From Streptomyces ardesiacus (GTDB lineage Bacteria; Actinomycetota; Actinomycetes; Streptomycetales; Streptomycetaceae), in the NCBI RefSeq assembly GCF_003112575.1, contig NZ_BEWC01000009.1, forward strand, positions 62,001-126,000: a DNA stretch of 64,000 nt, written 5' to 3'. The position numbers and the translations under genes are program-made. The notes under the pieces were generated by a model. That model was not told where the DNA came from. It did no database searches and was given only the letters and a program-made list of their open reading frames with translations. Below, one piece after another: positions 52,962 to 60,835 of this stretch. The number at the start of each line of letters is the position of its first letter. Positions within the stretch are counted from its first letter, which is position 1.

Positions 52962-53243
52962 TCAGACGGTCTCGGGAAGCTCCTCGAGCCCCTCGGCGAC
53001 CAGCTTCGCCAGCCGGTCCAGGGCGGCCTCGGCACCCTCGGCGTCGGAGGCGAGGACGATCTCCTCGCCGCCCTGGGCGCCGAGGCCGAGGACGGCCAGC
53101 ATGGAGGCCGCGTTGACGGGGGACCCGTCGGCCTTGGCGATCGTCACCGGGACGCCTGTGGCCGTGGCGGCTCGGACGAAGATGGAGGCGGGGCGGGCGT
53201 GGAGACCCTCGGCCCAGCCGACGTTGACGCGGCGCTCAGCCAT
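52962..53243 (-). CDS. ptsH: HPr phosphocarrier protein of the PTS
   Basis: 93 aa. ATG at 53243 following GAAGGGCAGC. The motif GLHARPAS carries His15, phosphorylated by enzyme I. Ser47 occupies the regulatory serine region (NAASMLAVLGLGAQGGEE). HPr transfers phosphate from enzyme I to sugar-specific EIIA proteins. The short length and absence of insertions are normal. The gene is alone on the minus strand. Two tandem DasR-type sites overlap its upstream region, agreeing with control by the GlcNAc regulator. Confidence 0.97.
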   Translation of the reverse strand: MAERRVNVGWAEGLHARPASIFVRAATATGVPVTIAKADGSPVNAASMLAVLGLGAQGGEEIVLASDAEGAEAALDRLAKLVAEGLEELPETV

Positions 53244-53277
53244 GTGATGCTGCCCTTCAGGTGTTCAGAGCGGTTGA

Positions 53278-53293
53278 GGTTGTCTAGACCAGT
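53278..53293. promoter_or_regulatory. DasR site (dre) 1 upstream of ptsH
   Basis: On the minus strand the site reads ACTGGTCTAGACAACC, 14 of 16 matches to the dre consensus ACTGGTCTAGACCACT. Confidence 0.88.
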
Positions 53294-53308
53294 CTTGTCT
53301 AGACCAGT
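53293..53308. promoter_or_regulatory. DasR site (dre) 2 upstream of ptsH
   Basis: On the minus strand ACTGGTCTAGACAAGA, 14 of 16 to consensus. Together with site 1 it forms a tandem repeat of period 15 containing two identical 14-base cores. Confidence 0.88.
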
Positions 53309-53433
53309 TTCCCACATCGTGAAGCGAGGCCGGGACGACCGCGTGCGCCGTCCCGTCCTGAGCCCGGACCGCGGCCTCGGTCCGGTTCCCCGTTGCCCAC
53401 AGACTGCCCCGCGCCGTTGTCGTACGCGAGCCG

Positions 53434-53439
53434 TAGTCT
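53434..53439 (+). promoter_or_regulatory. Candidate -10 box TAGTCT of the GNAT/ACS gene
   Basis: TAGTCT ends 7 bases before the ATG at 53447; leaderless start likely. No -35 at the usual distance is obvious. Confidence 0.4.
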
Positions 53440-53446
53440 GGGGCCC

Positions 53447-56266
53447 ATGCAGACCTCGTCGGACCGGCACGAGTACCCCGCCCACTGGGAAGCCGACGTG
53501 GTGCTGCGCGACGGCGGCACCGCGCGCATCCGCCCCATCACCGTTGATGACGCCGAGCGCCTGGTCAGCTTCTACGAGCAGGTCTCCGACGAGTCGAAGT
53601 ACTACCGCTTCTTCGCGCCGTACCCTCGCCTGTCCGCCAAGGACGTCCACCGCTTCACGCACCACGACTTTGTGGACCGGGTGGGACTCGCGGCCACCAT
53701 CGGCGGCGAGTTCATCGCCACCGTACGCTACGACCGGATCGGCCCCGGCGGAACACCCGCCGCCGCCCCGGCCGACGAGGCCGAGGTCGCCTTCCTCGTC
53801 CAGGACGCCCACCAGGGACGCGGCGTCGCCTCCGCGCTCCTGGAGCACATCGCCGCCGTGGCCCGCGAGCGCGGCATCCGCCGCTTCGCCGCCGAGGTGC
53901 TGCCCGCCAACACCAAGATGATCAAAGTCTTCATGGACGCCGGGTACACCCAGAAGCGGAGCTTCGAGGACGGCGTGGTCCGCCTGGAGTTCGGTCTCGA
54001 ACCCACCGACCGCTCCCTCGCCGTGCAGTACGCGCGCGAGCACCGCGCGGAGGCCCGTTCCGTCCAGCGGCTGCTGCAGCCGGGCTCGGTCGCCGTCGTC
54101 GGCACCGGCCGCACCCCGGGGGGCGTCGGCCGCAGCATCCTCGGCAACATCCGGGACGCCGGTTACACCGGCCGCCTGTACGCCGTGAACAGGGCCTTCC
54201 CCGAGGACCTGAAGGAACTGGACGGGGTACCGGCCTGCCGCTCCGTGCGCGACATCGACGGCTCCGTGGACCTCGCCGTCGTCACCGTGCCGGCCGCGCA
54301 CGTCCCCGACGTCGTCGCCGAGTGCGGCGAGCACGGCGTGCAGGGACTCGTGGTGATCACCGCCGGTTACGCCGACAGCGGCCCCGAGGGACGCGAACGC
54401 CAGCGCGCCCTCGTGCGCCAGGCGCGTTCGTACGGCATGCGGGTCATCGGGCCCAACGCGTTCGGGATCATCAACACCTCCCCCGACGTGCGGCTCAACG
54501 CCTCCCTCGCCCCCGAGATGCCGCGCCCCGGCCGGATCGGCCTGTTCGCCCAGTCCGGCGCCATCGGCATCGCCCTGCTCTCCCGCCTGCACCGGCGTGG
54601 CGGCGGCGTCACCGGCCACACCGGCGTCTCCACCTTCGTCTCGTCCGGCAACCGCGCCGACGTCTCCGGCAACGACGTCCTCCAGTACTGGTACGACGAC
54701 CCGGAGACCGACGTCGCCCTCATGTACCTGGAGTCCATCGGCAACCCGCGCAAGTTCACCCGCCTGGCCAGGCGCACCGCGGCGGCCAAGCCCCTGGTCG
54801 TGGTGCAGGGCGCCCGGCACGGCGGCGTGGCGCCCCAGGGGCACGCCGTACGGGCGACACGGCTGCCGCACGCGACGGTCTCCGCGCTGCTGCGGCAGGC
54901 CGGCGTGATCCGGGTCGACACCATCACCGACCTGGTCGACGCGGGACTGCTGCTGGCCCGCCAGCCACTGCCCACCGGCCCGAGGGTGGCCATCCTGGGC
55001 AACTCCGAGTCGCTGGGACTGCTCACCTACGACGCCTGCCTCTCCGAGGGGCTGCGCCCGCAGCCCCCGCTGGACCTGACCACGGCCGCCTCGGCCGACG
55101 ACTTCCACGCGGCCCTGTCCCGGGCCCTGGCCGACGACACGTGCGACGCGGTCGTGGTGACCGCCATCCCGACGGTGGGGGAGGGGGCGGCCGGGGACGC
55201 CGCGCTGGCGGAGGCGCTGCGCTCGGCGGCGGCCGCGGTCCCCACCAAGCCGGTCCTCGTGGTCCACGTGGAGCTCGGCGGCCTCGCGGAGGCCCTGTCC
55301 GCGGCGGCGAGCACCGCGCCCCAGGCCGGCCCGGAGCGCGCCGGGGACGCCGGACCCGCCGCTCCGGCCCAGCAGCCGCCCGCCGTCCGGGCCCCGGCGG
55401 GGACCCACCTGATCCCCGCCTACCCCGCCGCCGAACGCGCCGTCCGCGCCCTCGGCGAGGCCGTCGCCTACGCCCGGTGGCGGCGCGAGGCCGCCGACCC
55501 CGGCAAGGTGCCCGAGTACGAGGACATCGACGAGAAGGGCGCCGCCGAGCAGATCGCGGACCACCTCGCGCGCGGGCAGGGGCTCACGCTCGGCACGCGG
55601 GAGACCTGCGAGCTGCTCGGCACCTACGGCATCCACGTCCACCGAGCCCTGCCCGCCCCCACCCCCGAAGACGCCGCGTCCGCCGCGCGGACCCTCGGCT
55701 ACCCGGTCGCCCTCAAGGCCACCGCCCCCCACCTGCGCCACCGCGCCGACCTGGGCGGGGTGCGCCTCGACCTCGCGGACGAGGAGCAGCTGCGACGGGC
55801 CTACGCCGAGCTGACCGAGCTGTTCGGGCAGCCCGCGGAACTGCGTCCGGTGGTGCAGGGCATGGCCCCGCGCGGCGTGGACACGGTCGTACGGGCGGTC
55901 ATCGACCCGGCGGCCGGCGCGGTGCTCTCCTTCGGCCTCGCCGGTGCCGCCACGCAACTGCTCGGCGACATGGCGCACCGGCTGATCCCGGTCACCGACC
56001 GGGACGCCACCGCGCTCATCCGCTCGGTCCGCACGGCACCCCTGCTCTTCGGCTGGCGCGGCTCGGCGCCCGTCGACGCCGCCGCGCTGGAGGAGCTGCT
56101 GCTGCGGGTCTCCCGGCTGGTCGACGACCACCCGGAGGTCGTCGCGGTCACCCTGGAACCGGTCGTGGTCGCCCCGCACGGCCTGAGCGTCCTCGGCGCC
56201 TCCGTCCGCCTCGCGCCCCCTCCCGCCCGCGACGACCTGGGCCCGCGGACGCTGCCCGCCTACTGA
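53447..56266 (+). CDS. GNAT acetyltransferase-acyl-CoA synthetase (NDP-forming) fusion
   Basis: 939 aa. Residues 1-180 are a GNAT domain (FLVQDAHQGRGVASALLEHIAAVARERGIRRFAAEVLPANTKMIKVFMDAGY). Next come a CoA-binding domain (VAVVGTGRTPGGVGRSILGNI) and a succinyl-CoA-ligase-like alpha domain (VIGPNAFGIINTSPDVRLNASLAPEMPRPGRIGLFAQSGAIGIALLSRL). A linker (620-660) and an ATP-grasp_5 domain (LLGTYGIHVHRALPA ... RVALKATAPHLRHRADLGGVRLDL) follow. The domain order (GNAT first) is the actinobacterial Pat-like arrangement, opposite to enterobacterial Pat, where GNAT is last. It probably acetylates lysines of acyl-CoA synthetases using acetyl-CoA. Whether the synthetase half is active is unclear. Confidence 0.93.
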   Translation: MQTSSDRHEYPAHWEADVVLRDGGTARIRPITVDDAERLVSFYEQVSDESKYYRFFAPYPRLSAKDVHRFTHHDFVDRVGLAATIGGEFIATVRYDRIGPGGTPAAAPADEAEVAFLVQDAHQGRGVASALLEHIAAVARERGIRRFAAEVLPANTKMIKVFMDAGYTQKRSFEDGVVRLEFGLEPTDRSLAVQYAREHRAEARSVQRLLQPGSVAVVGTGRTPGGVGRSILGNIRDAGYTGRLYAVNRAFPEDLKELDGVPACRSVRDIDGSVDLAVVTVPAAHVPDVVAECGEHGVQGLVVITAGYADSGPEGRERQRALVRQARSYGMRVIGPNAFGIINTSPDVRLNASLAPEMPRPGRIGLFAQSGAIGIALLSRLHRRGGGVTGHTGVSTFVSSGNRADVSGNDVLQYWYDDPETDVALMYLESIGNPRKFTRLARRTAAAKPLVVVQGARHGGVAPQGHAVRATRLPHATVSALLRQAGVIRVDTITDLVDAGLLLARQPLPTGPRVAILGNSESLGLLTYDACLSEGLRPQPPLDLTTAASADDFHAALSRALADDTCDAVVVTAIPTVGEGAAGDAALAEALRSAAAAVPTKPVLVVHVELGGLAEALSAAASTAPQAGPERAGDAGPAAPAQQPPAVRAPAGTHLIPAYPAAERAVRALGEAVAYARWRREAADPGKVPEYEDIDEKGAAEQIADHLARGQGLTLGTRETCELLGTYGIHVHRALPAPTPEDAASAARTLGYPVALKATAPHLRHRADLGGVRLDLADEEQLRRAYAELTELFGQPAELRPVVQGMAPRGVDTVVRAVIDPAAGAVLSFGLAGAATQLLGDMAHRLIPVTDRDATALIRSVRTAPLLFGWRGSAPVDAAALEELLLRVSRLVDDHPEVVAVTLEPVVVAPHGLSVLGASVRLAPPPARDDLGPRTLPAY

Positions 56267-56358
56267 GCCGCGACGCTCCGGGACGCGGCCGGTGCCCACC
56301 CCGGATACGGCCCGGGACGGGTGGCGCAGGAGCGTCCCTCGCAGTCAGTGGGTCCCCG

Positions 56359-56364
56359 TAGGAT
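56359..56364 (+). promoter_or_regulatory. Candidate -10 box TAGGAT for DUF5998
   Basis: TAGGAT ends 7 bases before the ATG at 56372; leaderless start likely. Confidence 0.4.
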
Positions 56365-56371
56365 GGACCGC

Positions 56372-56959
56372 ATGGCCAAGACCAGTACGACGACCCAGGG
56401 GCTGCGAGCGGCGATCGAGCGCAGCGGCTACTACCCGGCCCTCGTGGCCGAGGCGGTGGAGGCCGCCGTGGGCGGCGAGCCCGTGCGGTCGTACCTGGTC
56501 CACCAGGAGACGACGTTCGACCAGAACGAGGTGCGGCGGCACGTGACCGTGCTGGTCCTCACCGGCAACCGCTTCATCGTCAGCCACACCGACGAGCAGG
56601 CCGCCGACGACACCTCCCCGACGCCGTACGCCACGACCTCCACGGAGTCCGTCAAGCTCGGCCGGATCTCGTCCATCGTCGTCAGCCGCGTCGTCGCCAA
56701 CCCGGAGCAGTACAAGCCGGGCACGCTGCCCCGTGAGATCGTGCTGACCATCGGCTGGGGCGCCGTCTCCCGCCTCGACCTGGAGCCCGCCGCCTGCGGC
56801 GACCCCAACTGCGAGGCCGACCACGGCTACACGGGCAGCTCGACCGCCGACGACCTCAGCCTGCGCGTCAGCGAGGCGGGGGACGGGCCCGAGACGGTGC
56901 GCCAGGCGCTCGCCTTCGCCCAGGCCCTCTCCGAGGCGACCGCGGACTCCGCCCGCTGA
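56372..56959 (+). CDS. DUF5998 family protein
   Basis: 195 aa from the ATG at 56372 (an ATG three codons earlier is possible). Two parts: an N-terminal alpha/beta domain (VRSYLVHQETTFDQNEVRRHVTVLVLTGNRFIVSHTDE) and a core with VKLGRISSIVVSRVVANPEQY and EIVLTIGWGAVSRLDLEPAACGDPNCEADHGYTG. The CGDPNC element may bind a metal or disulfide. It is conserved in Actinobacteria with no known function. The stop shares one base with the next start (TGATG), so it is translated together with the phosphodiesterase-type gene, which suggests linked roles. Confidence 0.88.
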   Translation: MAKTSTTTQGLRAAIERSGYYPALVAEAVEAAVGGEPVRSYLVHQETTFDQNEVRRHVTVLVLTGNRFIVSHTDEQAADDTSPTPYATTSTESVKLGRISSIVVSRVVANPEQYKPGTLPREIVLTIGWGAVSRLDLEPAACGDPNCEADHGYTGSSTADDLSLRVSEAGDGPETVRQALAFAQALSEATADSAR

Positions 56960-58152
56960 TGGTGCAGCACACCGCCTGGGACACCCACCCGGAACCGCTC
57001 CCGGTCGACTCCGCGCCCGTCCCCCAGTACGGCACGGGTTCCCTCGCCGACCTCCTGCCCACCCTGGCCGCCGGGCTGGGCGTCCCCGGCATGACCGCGG
57101 GGATCGCCGAGCTGACCCCCGCCGACCGCACCTGCGTCTTCCTGATCGACGGCCTCGGCTGGGAGCAACTGCGCGCCCACCCGGACGACGCCCCCTTCCT
57201 CAGCTCCCTCCTGGGCAGCTCGCGCGGCGGCACCGGGCGCCCGATCACCGCCGGGTACCCCGCCACCACCGCGACCTCCCTCGCCTCCGTCGGCACCGGA
57301 CTCCCGCCGGGCGCCCACGGCCTGCCGGGCTACACGGTGCGCGACCCCGCCACCGGCGCGCTGATGAACCAGCTGCGCTGGCAGCCCTGGACCGAGCCGG
57401 GCCCCTGGCAGCCGTACCCCACCGTCTTCGGCCTCGCCCACGAGGCGGGCGTCCACGCCGCCCAGGTCTCCTCGCCCACCTTCGCCCACACCCCGCTGAC
57501 CAAGGTCGCGCTGAGCGGCGGCGAGTTCCACGGACGCCTGTCGGGCGAGGACCGGATGGACTGCGCCGCCGAGCAACTGGCCCGCGCCGACCGCGCCCTC
57601 GTCTACACGTACTACTCCGAGGTCGACGGCGCCGGCCACCGCTTCGGCGTCGACTCCGACACCTGGCGCGGCCAGCTCGGTCACGTCGACCGGCTCGCCC
57701 AGCGCCTCGCCGAGCAACTGCCGCCGCGCAGCGCCCTGTACGTCACCGCGGACCACGGCATGGTCGACGTGCCATTCGACGAGGAGCACCGCATCGACTT
57801 CGACGAGGACTGGGAGCTGAAGGCGGGCGTCGCCCTCCTCGGCGGCGAGGGCCGCGCCCGCCACGTCTACGCCGTGCCCGGTGCCCACAGCGACGTGCTG
57901 ACCTGCTGGCGCGAGGTGCTCGGCGAGCAGTTCTGGGTGGCCTCGCGGGACGAGGCGATCGCGGCCGGCTGGTTCGGCCCCCGCATCGACGACCGGGTGT
58001 ACGCCCGCATCGGCGACGTGGTCGCCGCCGCACGCGACGACGTCCTGCTCATCGCCTCCGAGCGCGAGCCCAAGGAATCGGCGATGGTCGGCAACCACGG
58101 TTCGATGACCCCCGCCGAGCAGCTCGTCCCGCTGCTCGAAGTACGCTCCTGA
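56959..58152 (+). CDS. Alkaline phosphatase superfamily phosphodiesterase/pyrophosphatase
   Basis: 397 aa. ATG overlapping the previous stop. Type I phosphodiesterase/nucleotide pyrophosphatase motifs: metal ligand Asp in CVFLIDGLGWEQL; catalytic Thr in AGYPATTATSLASVGTGLPPG; His/Asp ligands in TYYSEVDGAGHRFGVDSD and YVTADHGMVDV; final His near MVGNHGSMTPAEQLVPLL. No signal peptide or membrane segment, so it acts in the cytoplasm, probably hydrolysing nucleotide or phosphodiester substrates. It is followed by thymidine kinase 42 bp downstream, suggesting nucleotide metabolism. Confidence 0.92.
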   Translation: MVQHTAWDTHPEPLPVDSAPVPQYGTGSLADLLPTLAAGLGVPGMTAGIAELTPADRTCVFLIDGLGWEQLRAHPDDAPFLSSLLGSSRGGTGRPITAGYPATTATSLASVGTGLPPGAHGLPGYTVRDPATGALMNQLRWQPWTEPGPWQPYPTVFGLAHEAGVHAAQVSSPTFAHTPLTKVALSGGEFHGRLSGEDRMDCAAEQLARADRALVYTYYSEVDGAGHRFGVDSDTWRGQLGHVDRLAQRLAEQLPPRSALYVTADHGMVDVPFDEEHRIDFDEDWELKAGVALLGGEGRARHVYAVPGAHSDVLTCWREVLGEQFWVASRDEAIAAGWFGPRIDDRVYARIGDVVAAARDDVLLIASEREPKESAMVGNHGSMTPAEQLVPLLEVRS

Positions 58153-58194
58153 CCCCCGCAAGCCTCCCCCTTGCCGAAAGGTGCCCAACCCCTC

Positions 58195-58845
58195 ATGCCC
58201 GAGCTGGTGTTCTTCTCCGGAACGATGGACTGCGGGAAGTCGACACTGGCTCTCCAGATCGAGCACAACCGCTCGGCGCGCGGACTGGCCGGCATGATCT
58301 TCACCCGCGACGACCGCGCGGGCGAGGGCAAGCTCTCCTCCCGCCTCGGCCTCGTCACCGACGCGGTCGAGGTCGGCGACGGCCAGGACCTGTACGCCCA
58401 CGTCGTCGACCACCTCTCGCAGGGCGGGCGCGTGGACTACGTCATCGCGGACGAGGCGCAGTTCCTCGCGCCGGACCAGATCGACCAGCTCGCCCGCGTG
58501 GTCGACGACCTCGACGTCGACGTGTACGCCTTCGGCATCACCACCGACTTCCGCTCCAAGCTCTTCCCCGGCTCCCAGCGCCTGGTCGAACTCGCCGACC
58601 GGGTCGAGGTGCTCCAGGTCGAGGCCCTGTGCTGGTGCGGCGCCCGTGCCACGCACAACGCCCGGACCGTGGGCGGCGTCATGGTCGTCGAGGGCGCCCA
58701 GGTGGTCGTCGGTGACGTCGCCCAGTCCCCGGACGAGATCGGCTACGAGGTGCTGTGCCGCCGCCATCACCGCCGGCGGATGACGAGCGCCACCGCGAGG
58801 GCGGCGGCGCTGTCGCCCGACGTGCTGCCCGTCTCCCCCGGCTGA
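58195..58845 (+). CDS. tdk: Thymidine kinase (type II, zinc-binding)
   Basis: 216 aa. ATG at 58195 with AAAGGTG upstream. P-loop GTMDCGKST (9-17), VIADEAQFL (Walker B plus catalytic Glu), and a zinc lobe with CWCGARATHNART and C-terminal CRRHHRRR. It phosphorylates thymidine and deoxyuridine with ATP for salvage. The C-terminal 20 residues extend beyond the usual end. Last gene of the DUF5998-phosphodiesterase-tdk cluster; it converges on a VOC gene 7 bp away. Confidence 0.96.
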   Translation: MPELVFFSGTMDCGKSTLALQIEHNRSARGLAGMIFTRDDRAGEGKLSSRLGLVTDAVEVGDGQDLYAHVVDHLSQGGRVDYVIADEAQFLAPDQIDQLARVVDDLDVDVYAFGITTDFRSKLFPGSQRLVELADRVEVLQVEALCWCGARATHNARTVGGVMVVEGAQVVVGDVAQSPDEIGYEVLCRRHHRRRMTSATARAAALSPDVLPVSPG

Positions 58846-58852
58846 CGCGCTC

Positions 58853-59656
58853 TCAGCGGGGGCGGCGCAGCAGCGTGAACCGCGCCCCCTCCGGATCCGC
58901 CACCGCCACCGTCCGGCCGCGCGGGGTGTCCCGGGGCGGTGCGAGGACGTGTCCGCCCAGGCCGGTGAGCAGTTCCACCGACGCCTCCGTGTCGGCCACC
59001 TCGAAGTACGTCATCCAGTGCGGACCCCGGTCGCGCGGCAGGGCGTCCCCGACGCCGCGGATGCCGGCGACGGGCCGGCCGTCGAGACGCAGGGTGACGT
59101 AGTCGCGGCCGGTGGAGGTCTCCGGGACCGGCTCGAAGCCGAACACCGACGCGTAGAACTTGGCGACGCTCGTCGACTCGTACGTCAGCAGCTCGTTCCA
59201 CGCCGGCGTGCCGGGGACCCCGGCGACGGCCGTGCCCAGGTGCGCGGCCGCCTGCCAGACGCCGAAGACGGCACCCGCGGGGTCGGAACCGAGTGCCATG
59301 CGGCCCGCCTCGCCCGCGTCCAGGGGGCCGACACCGACCGTGCCGCCGCACCGGCCCACCGTTCCGGCGGTCCCGTTGACGTCGTCCGAGGCGAAGTACG
59401 GCGTCCAGGCGGTGGGAAGGTGCCGGTCCGGGGGGAGCTGTCCGATGCCGGCCACCTCGCGCCCGTCGAGCAGTGCCCGCGCGTACGGGCCCAGTTGCTG
59501 GGGGCCCGGCCGGAACTCCCAGCCGAACAGGGCCCGGTAGAAGTCGTGGGCGGCGGCCGGTCCGTGCACCATCAGACTCACCCAGCAGGGCGTGCCGGGC
59601 GTGCGCCGGGCGTTCGTCTCGCCGATCCGGCTGTCCGATCCCCGTGCGTCGGTCAT
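58853..59656 (-). CDS. VOC (glyoxalase/bleomycin-resistance) family protein with two domains
   Basis: 267 aa. ATG at 59656 has AGAGGG five bases upstream; a GTG two codons earlier overlaps that site and is less likely. Two tandem VOC units (residues 20-130 and 150-265): CWVSLMVHGPAAAHDFYRALFGWEF and NELLTYESTSVAKFYASVFGFEPV, each followed by the GxxVGVGP/GGHVLAPP turn and a final strand (VADPEGARFTLLRRP). The metal-ligand His/Glu positions are not fully conserved, so it may be a binding protein rather than an enzyme. Substrate unknown. Confidence 0.9.
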   Translation of the reverse strand: MTDARGSDSRIGETNARRTPGTPCWVSLMVHGPAAAHDFYRALFGWEFRPGPQQLGPYARALLDGREVAGIGQLPPDRHLPTAWTPYFASDDVNGTAGTVGRCGGTVGVGPLDAGEAGRMALGSDPAGAVFGVWQAAAHLGTAVAGVPGTPAWNELLTYESTSVAKFYASVFGFEPVPETSTGRDYVTLRLDGRPVAGIRGVGDALPRDRGPHWMTYFEVADTEASVELLTGLGGHVLAPPRDTPRGRTVAVADPEGARFTLLRRPR

Positions 59657-59906
59657 CGTCACCCTCTTCTCGGCCCTCCTGGGGCCGTGCGTCCGCTTCC
59701 GCTCCGACGGGCCTGCGCGGCTTGCGCCCCGAAGCCGGTACCGGATCCGGTGCGGCGCTTGGGATGGGGTCGCGCTCGTGAGGCAGCCCGCCTGCCCGGG
59801 CAGTACAGCATGTGGCCGAACCCGTACGCCTCGTGATCGGTACTGTCCGGCGGGCAGAGTAGCCCGACATCGACGCCTCGGCCACTCGGTACGTCAGGAT
59901 GGGGCC

Positions 59907-60758
59907 ATGAACGCCATCATCTCCGCATCCGAACTGGTCGACGAGCTGGCGGGCGCCCACCCGCCCGTCCTCCTGGACGTCCGCTGGCAGTTGAGCACCG
60001 CGAAGGCGGCCGGTGCCCCGCCGTTCGACGGCCGGGCCGAGTACGAGGCCGGGCACCTGCCCGGTGCGGTCTACGTGGACCTGGACAGGGAACTCGCCTC
60101 CGCGCCCGGCGCGAACGGCAGGCACCCGCTGCCCGACATGGCGGAGTTCGGCGCGGCGATGCGCCGCGCGGGCGTGTCGCAGGGCCGCCAGGTCGTCGTC
60201 TACGACGGTGGGCAGGGGTGGGCGGCGGCCCGTGCCTGGTGGCTGCTGAGCTGGACAGGCCACCGGAACGTGCGAGTCCTGGACGGCGGGTTGACGGCCT
60301 GGGAGGCGCCGCTGTCGACGGAGGTCCCGACGCCGGCGGAGGGCGACTTCACGCCGGCGCCGGGCGCCGCGGGACTGCTGGACGCGGACCGGGCGGCCGC
60401 GCTGGCGCGGTCGGGCGTGCTGTTCGACGCCCGCGCGGGGGAGCGCTACCGCGGCGAGGTCGAGCCGATCGACCGGGTCGGCGGCCACATCCCCGGCGCC
60501 GTGTCCGCGCCCACGACCGCCAACGTGGCAGCCGACGGACGCTTCCTGCCGGCCGAGGAACTCCGGGCGCGGTTCACGTCCCTGGGCGCCACGGAGGACG
60601 GCGCGGTCGGCGTGTACTGCGGTTCGGGCGTGTCGGGCGCCCACGAGGTGCTCGCCCTGGCGGTGGCGGGCATTCCGGCGGCGCTGTACGTGGGTTCGTG
60701 GTCGGAGTGGTCGTCGGACCCCGACCGGCCCGTCGCGGTGGGACCGGAGCCGCAGTAG
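59907..60758 (+). CDS. Rhodanese-type sulfurtransferase (two-domain)
   Basis: 283 aa. ATG at 59907 follows CAGGAT by 6 bases. N-terminal rhodanese domain (VLLDVRWQLS ... AGHLPGAVYVDLDRELA; ends VRVLDGGLTAWEA) and C-terminal catalytic domain with Cys238 in VYCGSGVSGAHEVLAL. The loop CGSGVS suits 3-mercaptopyruvate sulfurtransferases more than thiosulfate rhodaneses. It transfers sulfur to thiols or cyanide. No partner gene is adjacent; it is divergent from the VOC gene and convergent with sepH. Confidence 0.94.
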   Translation: MNAIISASELVDELAGAHPPVLLDVRWQLSTAKAAGAPPFDGRAEYEAGHLPGAVYVDLDRELASAPGANGRHPLPDMAEFGAAMRRAGVSQGRQVVVYDGGQGWAAARAWWLLSWTGHRNVRVLDGGLTAWEAPLSTEVPTPAEGDFTPAPGAAGLLDADRAAALARSGVLFDARAGERYRGEVEPIDRVGGHIPGAVSAPTTANVAADGRFLPAEELRARFTSLGATEDGAVGVYCGSGVSGAHEVLALAVAGIPAALYVGSWSEWSSDPDRPVAVGPEPQ

Positions 60759-60768
60759 GGCACACGGC

Positions 60769-60812
60769 AGAGGCCGGGGGCCGCACCCGCACGGGCGCTG
60801 CCCCTGGCCTCT
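60769..60812. terminator. Bidirectional terminator sulfurtransferase/sepH
   Basis: 13-bp stem with one G-U pair (60769-60781 with 60800-60812) and an 18-base loop. Confidence 0.75.
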
Positions 60813-60835
60813 TCGGCCCGCCTCGGCGGAGCCGG

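Noticed and set aside
53144..56299. A 1051-codon antisense frame over the GNAT/ACS gene
   Set aside because: The sense frame encodes clear GNAT, CoA-binding and ATP-grasp motifs; the antisense frame has none.
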